The notes beneath the pieces were generated by a model. It did no database searches. It saw nothing but the letters and a program-made list of their open reading frames with translations, and was not told the origin of the DNA. The translations under genes were made by a program, and so were the position numbers. This document shows, piece by piece, positions 22,687 to 29,446 of a stretch of DNA of 29,446 bases. Origin of the DNA: an uncultured Bacillota bacterium (GTDB taxonomy: Bacteria; Bacillota; Dehalobacteriia; UBA4068); assembly GCA_934427095.1 (NCBI GenBank), contig CAKRYM010000002.1, positions 1 to 29,446 on the forward strand. Direction: 5' to 3'. Each line of letters begins with the position of its first letter. Position 1 is the stretch's first letter.

Positions 22687-23700
22687 TTAAGCCAAGGGCA
22701 GGGGCAAGCGGGGGTCGGCGTTTAAATCCAAGTGAGCGAATTCCCCTTTTTCCCACAAATCATAGGCAGCCGCAGCCACCATGGCGGCATTATCCGTACA
22801 ATAGACCGGGCTAGGCCAAAGGACGGCGATCCCTTCCTTTGCGGCCCTTTCTTGCAGCAATTGCCGTAAGCGGGTATTGGCCGCCACGCCGCCGGCTAAG
22901 GCAATCAGGGGTAAATGTTCCCGCTTGGCCGCGGCCACCGCTTTAGCGGAAAGCACGTCGCAAATGGCTTCTTGTGCTGCATAAGCGAAATCGCAAACCT
23001 CCGCTGGGGTCAAGTCCTTGCCCTGCATCCGCCGTTGATTTAAGGTATTTAGCACCGCGGATTTTAAGCCGCTGAAGCTAAAATCATCTGTATCCGGCAG
23101 CCAAGCCCGGGGGAAAACCAAATCCGTTTCTCGGCCTTTGGCCGCGGCCTTGGCGATTTCCGGGCCGCCGGGATAGGGTAAACCCAAAGCCCGGGCAATT
23201 TTATCAAAGGCTTCCCCAGCCGCGTCGTCATGGCTTAAGCCCAAAAAGCGGCTTTTTCCTGCCTCTATCTGAATGAGGCCGCTATGACTCCCCGACACCA
23301 CCAAAGCCAAAAAGCGGCTGGGCAGGGTATGCTCCAAGCGAACCGCGGTCAAATGGGCCAGCCAATGATGGACCGCCAAGAGAGGTTTTCCCGTGGCAAA
23401 GGCCAAAGCCTTGGCATAAGAAACCCCTACCAGCAAAGAACCCACCAAACCAGGGCCTTGGGTCACGGCCACGGCGTCTAAATCCCCTAAGGAGCAGCCG
23501 GCCTGGGCCAAGGCTTCCTCCACCACCGGGGAAATGGCAGATAAATGCTGGCGGCTGGCAATTTCCGGCACCACGCCGCCGTATAAGCGGTGTACCGGGA
23601 TTTGGGTAGCGATCACATTAGACCGCACGGTTTTGCCGTTTTCCACCACCGCAGCGGCAGTTTCGTCACAGCTGCTTTCTATGCCTAAGATCAGCGTCAT
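22687..23700 (-). CDS. tsaD: tRNA N6-threonylcarbamoyladenosine transferase TsaD
   Basis: A 337-residue metalloenzyme that transfers threonylcarbamoyl to A37 of tRNAs reading ANN codons, working with TsaB and TsaE. Signatures: MTLILGIESSCDETAAAVV, TQGPGLVGSLLVGVSYAKALA, the metal-binding VHHWLAHL, VVSGSHSGL, and CTDNAAMVAAAAYDLW near the end. Length is normal. AAAGGA lies a few bases before the ATG. It is 67 bases after the nucleoside kinase gene on the same strand and probably shares its promoter. Confidence 0.97.
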   Translation of the reverse strand: MTLILGIESSCDETAAAVVENGKTVRSNVIATQIPVHRLYGGVVPEIASRQHLSAISPVVEEALAQAGCSLGDLDAVAVTQGPGLVGSLLVGVSYAKALAFATGKPLLAVHHWLAHLTAVRLEHTLPSRFLALVVSGSHSGLIQIEAGKSRFLGLSHDDAAGEAFDKIARALGLPYPGGPEIAKAAAKGRETDLVFPRAWLPDTDDFSFSGLKSAVLNTLNQRRMQGKDLTPAEVCDFAYAAQEAICDVLSAKAVAAAKREHLPLIALAGGVAANTRLRQLLQERAAKEGIAVLWPSPVYCTDNAAMVAAAAYDLWEKGEFAHLDLNADPRLPLPLA

Positions 23701-23767
23701 GGGAAAATCCTTTCTTTACGAACAACTGTTCTGTTTTTGAGGCAAATCTCGTTTTTCCCCCTTATGC

Positions 23768-25438
23768 TTAAACGGAAAAGAGGCTGTTGCCCAAGAACTC
23801 CTGCAAAATGGAATTTCTGGGCACCAGGGAAGCGTCCGCTGGGGCAAAGCTTTGCACCAGGGCTAAGGCCTGCTTGGCCTTGGGGTAACATTCTTCCTCC
23901 GGCGTAATGGCAGCCAAAGGCGCTTCCACCAAGGATCTCAGCACGCACATTTCATACAGCAAGCAGGAATTCACAAAGAAATCCGCCCTGTCCTGCCAAG
24001 GGAAAATATTCATATGTTCCCCTCGCCGGACAGCATCCCAGCTCAGCAAGGTATTTTTCGGCTCGATGCCCCGGAACTGCATGTCTCTGGCCATACGGCG
24101 TATCATGCGGCAATCCGAGGCGGAAACCGGGGTATAGCGGTCATAATTCAACTGGGTCAGGGCAGAAACGAAAATGCGGCGAATGCATTTCTCCGGCAAA
24201 TGTTGGCTGACCTCTTCATTTAAGGCGTGAATCCCTTCTACAATCAGCACCTGATCCTCACCCAAGCGCAAACGGCGACTGTCTAAGATGGATTTCCCTT
24301 CCTTAAAATCAAACCTGGGCAGGCTGGTTTCTTTCCCCGAGAGCAAATCCCGCATATTCTCCTGGAACAAATCCAGGTTCAGGGCCTGTAAGCATTCAAA
24401 ATCCGGCTTACCTTCCGGGGTTAAAGGCGTTTTTTCCCGATCCAGAAAATAATCGTCCATGGACAAGCGCACAGGCTTTACCCCCAAGGTACGGAAATGC
24501 ACCCCCAGCCTTTCTGTGGACGTGGTTTTCCCAGAGGAACTGGGCCCAGCCAACAGCAGCAAGCGAGCAGTGGGCAAATCTTTCGTCACCGCATCCGCCA
24601 CATCCCGGATATGGCGATCATAAAATGTTTCTGAGATCAGAATTAGCTGAATCAGCTCCTCCTGATTAGAGCGAACCACGCGGTTTAAATCCGCAATGGT
24701 TTCCACCCCCATTAAGCGGCTCCATTCGTCAAAATCCGCCATGGCCCGCTGCAAATGATGGACCGGCACCTGATTCATGGGCGCGCAGCCCAAGTAACGC
24801 CGGTAGGGGAGCTTCAGCCAAATGCCGGCCTGGAAAAATTCCAGATGGAAATTGGTCAGCCAGCCAGTGGAGGGGACCAAAGGGCCAAAGCAATATTTGG
24901 TGATGTTTTTGGCTGTATAGAACAGGCTGCTTTCCCCTTTGGCCTTTTGTTCTAAGACCTCTGCCATGGGTAAATTATCGATTTCCTTTAAGAAAGCAGC
25001 GGCTTGTTCCGCGGGGATCTCCTGTTTCACAAAGGGAATATCCTCTTTTACCAGGCGTTTCATCACTTTAATCAAGGCGGGAATATGTTCTGGCTGGACC
25101 TTTCTTGAAACAAAGCGGCAGTACAGCCCCTCGGAAAGACTATGGCTCACGAACAAATCGTCCTGGGGGAACAGCTCCTTTACTGCCAAAAGCAGCAGGA
25201 AAACCGTGCTGCGGCGATAAATGCGCCAGCCCATTTCACTATCGGCTTTTACCCAAGTTAAGGTGGTGTTACGGGTCAAACAAGTATCCAACCCCTGTAA
25301 ACGCCCCTGGAAAAAGGCGCCTAGGATAGGATGGTCCTCGCCTGGGAACAAATGTTCGACAAGGGTGCTTAAGCAAATGCCTTTGGGGATATCCGTATAC
25401 GTAACCCCGTCTAAGGTCACGGTAATAGTTTCTGTCAT
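23768..25438 (-). CDS. Nucleoside (uridine) kinase with TGS and ThrRS-like N-terminal domains
   Basis: A 556-residue protein with an N-terminal TGS-like domain (residues about 1-65), a region related to the editing domain of threonyl-tRNA synthetase (about 80-240, with FVSRKVQPEHIPALIKVMKRL), and a C-terminal P-loop kinase of the uridine kinase family. The Walker A is AGPSSSGKTTSTERL near residue 290, followed by LSMDDYFLDREKTPLTPEGKPDFECLQAL and DQVLIVEGIHALN. Proteins of this architecture are conserved in clostridia and Thermotoga-like bacteria and are annotated as nucleoside kinase; the true substrate is uncertain. The start is ATG 25438, with AAAGGAA 7 bases upstream, not the in-frame TTG two codons earlier. 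A strong promoter lies at 25557-25585. Confidence 0.88.
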   Translation of the reverse strand: MTETITVTLDGVTYTDIPKGICLSTLVEHLFPGEDHPILGAFFQGRLQGLDTCLTRNTTLTWVKADSEMGWRIYRRSTVFLLLLAVKELFPQDDLFVSHSLSEGLYCRFVSRKVQPEHIPALIKVMKRLVKEDIPFVKQEIPAEQAAAFLKEIDNLPMAEVLEQKAKGESSLFYTAKNITKYCFGPLVPSTGWLTNFHLEFFQAGIWLKLPYRRYLGCAPMNQVPVHHLQRAMADFDEWSRLMGVETIADLNRVVRSNQEELIQLILISETFYDRHIRDVADAVTKDLPTARLLLLAGPSSSGKTTSTERLGVHFRTLGVKPVRLSMDDYFLDREKTPLTPEGKPDFECLQALNLDLFQENMRDLLSGKETSLPRFDFKEGKSILDSRRLRLGEDQVLIVEGIHALNEEVSQHLPEKCIRRIFVSALTQLNYDRYTPVSASDCRMIRRMARDMQFRGIEPKNTLLSWDAVRRGEHMNIFPWQDRADFFVNSCLLYEMCVLRSLVEAPLAAITPEEECYPKAKQALALVQSFAPADASLVPRNSILQEFLGNSLFSV

Positions 25439-25556
25439 AGGCAAATTCCTTTCTTCTCCCTTTTTCCACGGCTTTCCCGAAAAAAGGGCGCTATTTCTCT
25501 TTTTTCTAGCAAAGCCCCGCTCTTTTCACAAAAAGGCTAAGAGCCTGTTTTCCTCC

Positions 25557-25585
25557 ATTATAATACAGCCCCAAGAAAAATACAA
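25557..25585 (-). promoter_or_regulatory. Promoter of the kinase-tsaD unit
   Basis: On the minus strand TTGTAT (25585-25580), 17 bp, TATAAT (25562-25557). The leader to the kinase ATG is about 110 bases; I see no recognised riboswitch in it. Confidence 0.82.
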
Positions 25586-25644
25586 CGAAAGGGGCGAGAG
25601 AAAAGGAACCCCCGGGGCAAAAATGCATATGCTGTATCAGGAAC

Positions 25645-25694
25645 GGCAAAACAGCTTAGAGAACAAGGGAAACCGGCCGACCGGTTGTTTTGCC
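25645..25694 (+). promoter_or_regulatory. Structured leader of the Cys-rich peptide operon
   Basis: GGCAAAACA (25645-25653) pairs with TGTTTTGCC (25686-25694). The loop contains the near-palindrome ACCGGCCGACCGGT. The structure ends about 25 bases before the first ribosome binding site. I could not find a clear promoter. Confidence 0.5.
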
Positions 25695-25734
25695 GGCAAA
25701 AAAAAAGAGAAAGTGAAAAAAGGAGAGGTGCGAT

Positions 25735-25890
25735 ATGTTTAATTTCGGGAATTGCTGCGGTGGTAGCTCTTGCGACAATGAACTGTGGGGTTGCCTGCTA
25801 AATCTGATCATTCTCTTTGTGGTGCTGGAATTCCTCTGCAATATCATCGGCGGGAACAACGGCCTGCATTGCGGAAACCAGTGCTGCTGA
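25735..25890 (+). CDS. Cys-rich single-helix membrane peptide 1 (51 aa), unrecognised
   Basis: A 51-residue peptide from an ATG preceded by AAAGGAG 9 bases upstream. The layout is a short cysteine-rich N-terminus (NCCGGSSCDNELWGC), one hydrophobic helix (LLNLIILFVVLEFLCNII, residues about 21-38), then a Gly/Asn/Cys-rich tail ending GNQCC. There are nine cysteines. There is no cleavable signal sequence; the helix probably anchors it in the membrane. The next gene (16 bases on) encodes a related peptide with the same order of parts, so the two are tandem paralogues. I do not know the family. No modification enzyme, immunity gene or exporter adjoins, so a bacteriocin role is not supported. A spore or envelope protein, or metal/thiol handling, are guesses. 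Confidence 0.75.
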   Translation: MFNFGNCCGGSSCDNELWGCLLNLIILFVVLEFLCNIIGGNNGLHCGNQCC

Positions 25891-25906
25891 AAGGAGGGGA
25901 GCCAAT

Positions 25907-26110
25907 ATGGCCTGCTACCCCAGAGGAGAATTCGTTCAGCGGAATCAAGCTGCTGCGGAAACCTGCCAAGCAAACAAAAGCAAAATGAGCTGCTTTGACA
26001 ATAACTTCTTCAGCTGCATCCTGAATTTGATTATTATTCTCATTGTGTTGGATTTCCTCAGCAGCCTTTTGTGCAACACCGCTTGCAGCTGCAACGCAGA
26101 CTGCTGCTGA
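25907..26110 (+). CDS. Cys-rich single-helix membrane peptide 2 (67 aa), unrecognised
   Basis: A 67-residue paralogue of the preceding peptide with a strong AAGGAGGGG ahead of its ATG. It has a longer, mildly charged N-terminus (MACYPRGEFVQRNQAAAETC), then SCFDNNFFSCILNLIIILIVLDFLSSLLCN, aligning with the helix region of peptide 1 (both read CxLNLII-x-L-x-VL-x-FL), and a tail ending NADCC. Eight cysteines are visible. The alignment and shared CC ending point to a duplication with divergence. A strong terminator follows at 26151, closing a two-gene unit. Function unknown. Confidence 0.75.
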   Translation: MACYPRGEFVQRNQAAAETCQANKSKMSCFDNNFFSCILNLIIILIVLDFLSSLLCNTACSCNADCC

Positions 26111-26150
26111 GGTTTGCTTTCCTGTTCACTGCCCCGCGGGGGCAAAATCA

Positions 26151-26176
26151 GGGCGCCCCAGCCGGGCGCCCTTTTT
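26151..26176. terminator. Terminator after the Cys-rich peptide pair
   Basis: GGGCGCCC / GGGCGCCC self-complementary arms with a short loop, then TTTTTC. The convergent binding-protein-like gene ends at 26189. A smaller CCCCGCGGGG palindrome lies just before it. Confidence 0.85.
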
Positions 26177-26188
26177 CTACCAATATCT

Positions 26189-27160
26189 CTATTCTGTAAA
26201 AAGCCAGAGAATATCCTCTGGCCTTTCTTCTGGTCCTGGGCTTTCCTGCTCACCCAGAGCAGACAGAGCCTCTTTTCCTTGTGCATCCAGGGGGGAAATG
26301 CTCCACACCCCCTGGGCATAGGAAAAGGAGATTTTCTTGGCCAGAAGCTTTTCCCCCCGAGGGGAAGCAGCAATTTGCGTAAACATGGGGGACAAGTTCC
26401 ACACACAGGTATAATCCGCTGCCTCTTCGTCCATGGCCAAGGTAAGGGAACCGCCCTCAGCTTTGGCAGCGGCCAAGGCTTCCTCTGACTGTACCAAGGA
26501 AAAGAGCACGTCCGCCCCCTGATCCATCAAGCCCAAGGTCACTTGGGAAAAAGACAAGGGGCTTTCTCCTGTGCAAACCGCAGCAACCAGGGAAATTTCC
26601 GGATTAACGCTTTTGGCCCCTTGATAAAAGCCATAACAGCAGGCAAGGGAAGTTTCCTCCCCGTCTGGTAAAAGACAAGCCAAAACCCCGTTTTCCGACT
26701 TTTCCGCGGCCAAGCAGCCTAAGACATAAGCCGCGTCCCAGCGGGCGATTTCCAAACCATGTACATTATCCAAGGGGGAAGCTTTGGCCATTTCCCCACC
26801 TAAGAGGAAATACTCCCCTTGGGGGAATTGCGCCGCCTGTTCCAGCACCGCACTTTGCCCTTGGCTATCCAAGCAGAAAAAGACCTTAGCCCCCTGTTCC
26901 TTAGCATCCGTCAAGGCCTGGGCAAAGGAAGCGTCTTTTTCCACGTCCACCCAGTAAACCAGACCTGTTTCTGCACTTAGGCCCAGCTCTAAGCAGGCTT
27001 GTTCCACGCCTTCTTGCCATATAGGGTCGCTATCCTCAGGCAGGAGGAAAGCAACCACGGTATTCTCCCTCACCAAGGGTAAGGGAGAATAGGCTTGCCA
27101 AAGCCAGGTTAGGGCGAGCAACACACAAAGGGAAAGGAGAAAGAACCAGATTTTTTTCAT
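26189..27160 (-). CDS. Membrane-anchored BMP/PnrA-type substrate-binding-like protein
   Basis: A 323-residue exported or anchored protein. Residues 1-25 form a signal-anchor (KKIWFFLLSLCVLLALTWLW); there is no proper lipobox, since the only nearby Cys is preceded by SL. The rest resembles basic membrane protein (BMP/PnrA) periplasmic-binding folds, which in other bacteria bind nucleosides: VVAFLLPEDSDPIWQEGVEQA, then GEYFLLGGEMAKASPLDNVHGLEIARWDAAYVLGCLAA, and GFYQGAKSVNPEISLVAAV. No ABC transporter genes adjoin. It starts 3 bases after the parB stop, with the end of parB supplying GGAGAAGGA as the ribosome site, so it is cotranscribed with the partition genes. It may be a sensor rather than a transporter part. 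Assignment is moderate. Confidence 0.68.
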   Translation of the reverse strand: MKKIWFFLLSLCVLLALTWLWQAYSPLPLVRENTVVAFLLPEDSDPIWQEGVEQACLELGLSAETGLVYWVDVEKDASFAQALTDAKEQGAKVFFCLDSQGQSAVLEQAAQFPQGEYFLLGGEMAKASPLDNVHGLEIARWDAAYVLGCLAAEKSENGVLACLLPDGEETSLACCYGFYQGAKSVNPEISLVAAVCTGESPLSFSQVTLGLMDQGADVLFSLVQSEEALAAAKAEGGSLTLAMDEEAADYTCVWNLSPMFTQIAASPRGEKLLAKKISFSYAQGVWSISPLDAQGKEALSALGEQESPGPEERPEDILWLFTE

Positions 27161-27163
27161 GGG

Positions 27164-28057
27164 TTAATCCTTCTCCATTCCCGTAATCCTGTCCAAAATA
27201 TTCTGCAAATCATCGCCGCTACGGTATTCCACGATTAAGCGGCCTTTTTCCCGGTTTCCCTTTAGTTTAGCGGGTAAGCCCAAACCAGCGGTGAGCTGCT
27301 TTTCTATTTCTTTGATGAGTAAGCGTTCCCGTTTTTCCAGTTTGGCTTCTGGGCTAGGGGCGGCCTTAGGCAGCAAGGCTTCATTGAGCTTAGCCGCCAT
27401 TTCTTCTGCCTGGCGCACGGACAAATGTTCCTGGATAATCAGGGCAAGCAAACGGCCTCTGGCCTTTTCTTCTTTTACGCTAAGCAAGGCCCTAGCATGG
27501 CCAGGAGAGATTTTCCCCTGGGACAAGGCCTCCCTTTCCTGGGGGAGCAATTGCAATAAGCGCAGGGTATTGGTGATTAAGGGCCGGCTTTTGCCCAGGC
27601 GGTGAGCCAGCTTTTCTTGGGTATAGCCGAAGTTCTCCAGCAAAGCAGCATAGGCCGCTGCTTCTTCCAAGGGGGTCAAATCCTCCCGCTGGATATTTTC
27701 CAAGAGGGAAAGCTCCGCCTGATGGGTTTTTTCCAATTGTCTAACCAAGCAGGGAACCGTGCTGAGCCCCGCCAATTTGGCGGCCCGCCAACGGCGTTCC
27801 CCAGCCACAATGGTATAATCCTCCCCATTGGGGGTAACGATTAAGGGCTGCATAATGCCATGTTGTTTGATGCTTTCCGCCAGCTCCGCTAATTTTTCCT
27901 CCGGGAAAGCTTTGCGGGGCTGGGCGGCATTAGGCTGTAAGGAAAAAATGGGCAGCTCCCTTACTCTTTCCTCATCCAAAGGATGGCTGGCAATATCCAT
28001 ATCCATTTCCGAAAGCAAAGCGCCTAAGCCCTTGCCCAAAGCTTGTTTTTTAACCAT
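27164..28057 (-). CDS. parB: Chromosome-partitioning protein ParB (Spo0J)
   Basis: A 297-residue CTPase that loads on parS sites and slides along DNA to organise the origin region with SMC. The N-terminus has the usual ALGKGLGALLSEM, followed by GERRWRAAKLAGL (CTP box, residues 86-98), LSLLENIQREDLTPLEEAAAY, and a helix-turn-helix around GYTQEKLAHRLGKSRPLITNTLRLL. A C-terminal dimerisation domain ends the protein. The ATG overlaps the end of parA by 8 bases, so translation is coupled. Two parS sites lie upstream of parA. Confidence 0.96.
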   Translation of the reverse strand: MVKKQALGKGLGALLSEMDMDIASHPLDEERVRELPIFSLQPNAAQPRKAFPEEKLAELAESIKQHGIMQPLIVTPNGEDYTIVAGERRWRAAKLAGLSTVPCLVRQLEKTHQAELSLLENIQREDLTPLEEAAAYAALLENFGYTQEKLAHRLGKSRPLITNTLRLLQLLPQEREALSQGKISPGHARALLSVKEEKARGRLLALIIQEHLSVRQAEEMAAKLNEALLPKAAPSPEAKLEKRERLLIKEIEKQLTAGLGLPAKLKGNREKGRLIVEYRSGDDLQNILDRITGMEKD

Positions 28058-28823
28058 GTTTGACCTCCCGCTGCAGGAATTCCTTGGCTAGCTGCTGATA
28101 TTCCTCGGCGCCCCGGGCTTTCTGATCGTAAAAGACGCCGGGCACCCCGTGGCTTGGGGCTTCCGACAGCTTGACACTGCGGCTGATGACGGTTTCATAG
28201 ACCAATTTGCCGAAATAATTGCGGGCTTCCTCCGCCACCTGGGCGGAAAGATTGGTACGGCTATCAAACATGGTCAAGAGCACCCCTTCCAAAGAGAGGT
28301 CGGGGTTTAAATTATTTTTCACCAATTGATAGGTATTGAGCAGCTGGGTTAAGCCCTCCAAGGCGTAATATTCGCATTGCAGGGGGATCATGACGCTGCC
28401 GGCGCAGGCCAAAGCGTTCACGGTCAAGAGCCCCAAGGAAGGAGGGCAATCGATAAATATATAATCATAATAGGGAGAAAGAGGGCGGATAGCCCGGCGC
28501 AATTTGTTTTCCCGGCTGATGGCATTGACCAGCTCCACCTCGGCGCCGGCCAACTGTATGGTGGCAGGGAGCAGGCTTAAATTGGTAAAATCCGTTTCCT
28601 TAATCACCGCTTGTGGAGGCGCGCCGTTAATCAGCACGTCATAAACGCAATGTTCCAGCTCTCTGCGGTCCATGCCTAAGCCGCTGGTGGCGTTTCCCTG
28701 GGGGTCTAAGTCAATGAGCAGGACTTTTTTCCCCTGCGCACCCAAAGCAGCGCTAAGATTAATGGCTGTGGTGGTTTTGGCCACGCCGCCTTTCTGATTC
28801 ACAATGGCGATGATTTTTCCCAT
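28050..28823 (-). CDS. parA: Chromosome-partitioning ATPase ParA (Soj)
   Basis: A 257-residue deviant Walker ATPase that binds nucleoid DNA in the ATP state and is stimulated by ParB. Motifs: KGGVAKTTTAINLSAAL (residues 11-27, deviant Walker A with Ala where Gly is more common), VLLIDLDPQGNATSGLG, YIFIDCPPSLGLLTVNAL, and PLQCEYYALEGLTQLL. Length is normal. GGACGGAG lies a few bases before the ATG. It forms an operon with parB and the binding-protein-like gene. The leader region holds two parS sites. Confidence 0.96.
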   Translation of the reverse strand: MGKIIAIVNQKGGVAKTTTAINLSAALGAQGKKVLLIDLDPQGNATSGLGMDRRELEHCVYDVLINGAPPQAVIKETDFTNLSLLPATIQLAGAEVELVNAISRENKLRRAIRPLSPYYDYIFIDCPPSLGLLTVNALACAGSVMIPLQCEYYALEGLTQLLNTYQLVKNNLNPDLSLEGVLLTMFDSRTNLSAQVAEEARNYFGKLVYETVISRSVKLSEAPSHGVPGVFYDQKARGAEEYQQLAKEFLQREVKHG

Positions 28824-28971
28824 AACGCTCCGTCCTTTTCTTCCTTCTTTTCCAAATTTGCTAAGGCGGCCTTTGTTCCAGAAAGTCCGCGTTTGTTAAT
28901 AGTTCGTGCGGAAGCGGCGTTTTCCTGCCAAGCCCTAAGGGAAAGGGGAGAAAAGGGAAATTCTGGGACAA

Positions 28972-28987
28972 GGTTTCACGTGAAACA
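28972..28987. promoter_or_regulatory. parS site 1
   Basis: GGTTTCACGTGAAACA differs from the consensus TGTTTCACGTGAAACA only at the first base. ParB nucleates here. Confidence 0.93.
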
Positions 28988-28988
28988 T

Positions 28989-29004
28989 TAAGGGGAACCC
29001 CTTA
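28989..29004. repeat. Small palindrome between the parS sites
   Basis: TAAGGGG (28989-28995) and CCCCTTA (28998-29004) form a perfect 7-bp inverted repeat with AA in the middle. Confidence 0.5.
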
Positions 29005-29016
29005 GCCCTAGGACAA

Positions 29017-29032
29017 GGTTTCACGTGAAACA
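29017..29032. promoter_or_regulatory. parS site 2
   Basis: The same 16-mer as site 1, 45 bases away, inside a longer direct repeat (GGACAAGGTTTCACGTGAAA at both). The sites lie in the gap between parA and rsmG, where Bacillota chromosomes often carry parS. Confidence 0.93.
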
Positions 29033-29074
29033 TCAGCAGCTTTGTGGGGAAAAGGCTTCCTTTGCCCCGGCAAA

Positions 29075-29102
29075 CAAAAAAGCCCCCTTTGAAGGGGGCT
29101 TT
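29075..29102 (-). terminator. rsmG terminator
   Basis: On the minus strand AGCCCCCTTCAAAGGGGGCT folds into a hairpin followed by TTTTTTG, just after the rsmG stop. Confidence 0.9.
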
Positions 29103-29105
29103 GCT

Positions 29106-29446
29106 TTACAAGGGGTTTTTGCTGGGCATACCAGGGCGGCGGGGGTATTTCTTCGGGGTGGGGGCGGTTTTTCCTAGGGCAAGGATGACCCGGCGTTCCC
29201 CGCTGGACAAGGGGCATTGCAAATTCATCAGCACTTCAGCGTGTAATTCCGCTAAAGCGTTTTCCGCCTGATCCAATTCCTCCTGTGCATTGGCGCCTTT
29301 ATAAGCCAACAGCACACCCTCTACAGCCAACAGGGGGAAAGCATATTCCAACAGCACCGGCAAGGGGGCCAAAGCCCGAGCCGTGACCAGTTTGGCTTTT
29401 TCCCGATACTGCTTATCCTGGCCCAGCTCCTCAGCGCGGCCCTGGC
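29106..29446 (-). CDS. rsmG: 16S rRNA (guanine-N7) methyltransferase RsmG, C-terminal part
   Basis: The reading frame runs off the right edge of the window; about 112 residues of the C-terminal side are visible, ending at 29106. GRAEELGQDKQYREKAKLVTARALAPLPVLLEYAFPLL is the conserved RsmG segment after the SAM-binding motif, followed by the glycine-containing beta-strand and a tail LSSGERRVILALGKTAPTPKKYPRRPGMPSKNPL. RsmG methylates G527 of 16S rRNA; its loss gives mild streptomycin resistance in other bacteria. Its location next to parA-parB is the usual one. The start and the neighbouring mnmG are outside the window. Confidence 0.93.
   Translation of the reverse strand, partial: QGRAEELGQDKQYREKAKLVTARALAPLPVLLEYAFPLLAVEGVLLAYKGANAQEELDQAENALAELHAEVLMNLQCPLSSGERRVILALGKTAPTPKKYPRRPGMPSKNPL

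Noticed and set aside
25735..26110. Cys-rich peptides considered as lanthipeptide or other bacteriocin precursors
   Set aside because: No leader-core organisation, modification enzyme, protease or exporter gene is nearby, and each peptide has a central membrane helix.

Overview
The window reads as chromosomal DNA from a bacterium of the phylum Bacillota. This rests on HrcA/CIRCE control of groES-groEL, strong AGGAGG-type ribosome binding sites almost everywhere, a transketolase split into two subunits, the dnaX-ybaB-recR cluster, and a parA-parB-rsmG neighbourhood with two parS sites, which usually marks the region near the replication origin. The lineage looks like an anaerobic clostridial or Negativicutes-type organism, but that is an inference. 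I found no rRNA, tRNA or CRISPR array.

Layout. Positions 1-147 hold the end of an rpoD-like sigma factor. Positions 216-3927 (minus strand) hold a MerR regulator, an APC-type permease and a nitrilase-superfamily amidohydrolase. The permease promoter has the stretched 19-bp spacer with a dyad that is typical of MerR targets. A 38-residue Gln/Asn-rich peptide gene lies at 4079. A long minus-strand block (10569 to 4296) carries secA, prfB (with its programmed frameshift), transketolase N and C subunits and rdgB. An XRE regulator and a small membrane protein gene at 10832-11313 look collapsed into one another by a deletion. groEL and groES (11645-13839, minus) are separated and flanked by copies of a GC-rich structured repeat.

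From 14370 a plus-strand gene joins a zinc ribbon to a phage-type regulator; its promoter spacer contains a LexA-like box. radA follows at 15123. A GltD-like oxidoreductase (16655-17621) is clearly a pseudogene with two deletions and a stop codon. dnaX, ybaB, recR and a DUF1292 gene form a minus-strand cluster (20591-17678).

A plus-strand SsnA-like amidohydrolase (20838) has lost two expected metal ligands and is followed by an MmcQ/YjbR gene. tsaD and a TGS-domain nucleoside kinase form a minus-strand pair under a strong promoter. At 25735-26110 two tandem, related, cysteine-rich one-helix membrane peptides sit behind a structured leader; they are the least explained genes here. The window ends with a periplasmic-binding-protein-like gene, parB, parA, two parS sites and the 3' part of rsmG.

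The best leads for something undescribed are the paired Cys-rich membrane peptides, the MerR-permease-amidase circuit, the LexA-box-controlled zinc-ribbon regulator, the ligand-depleted SsnA homologue, and the modular repeat around groESL.
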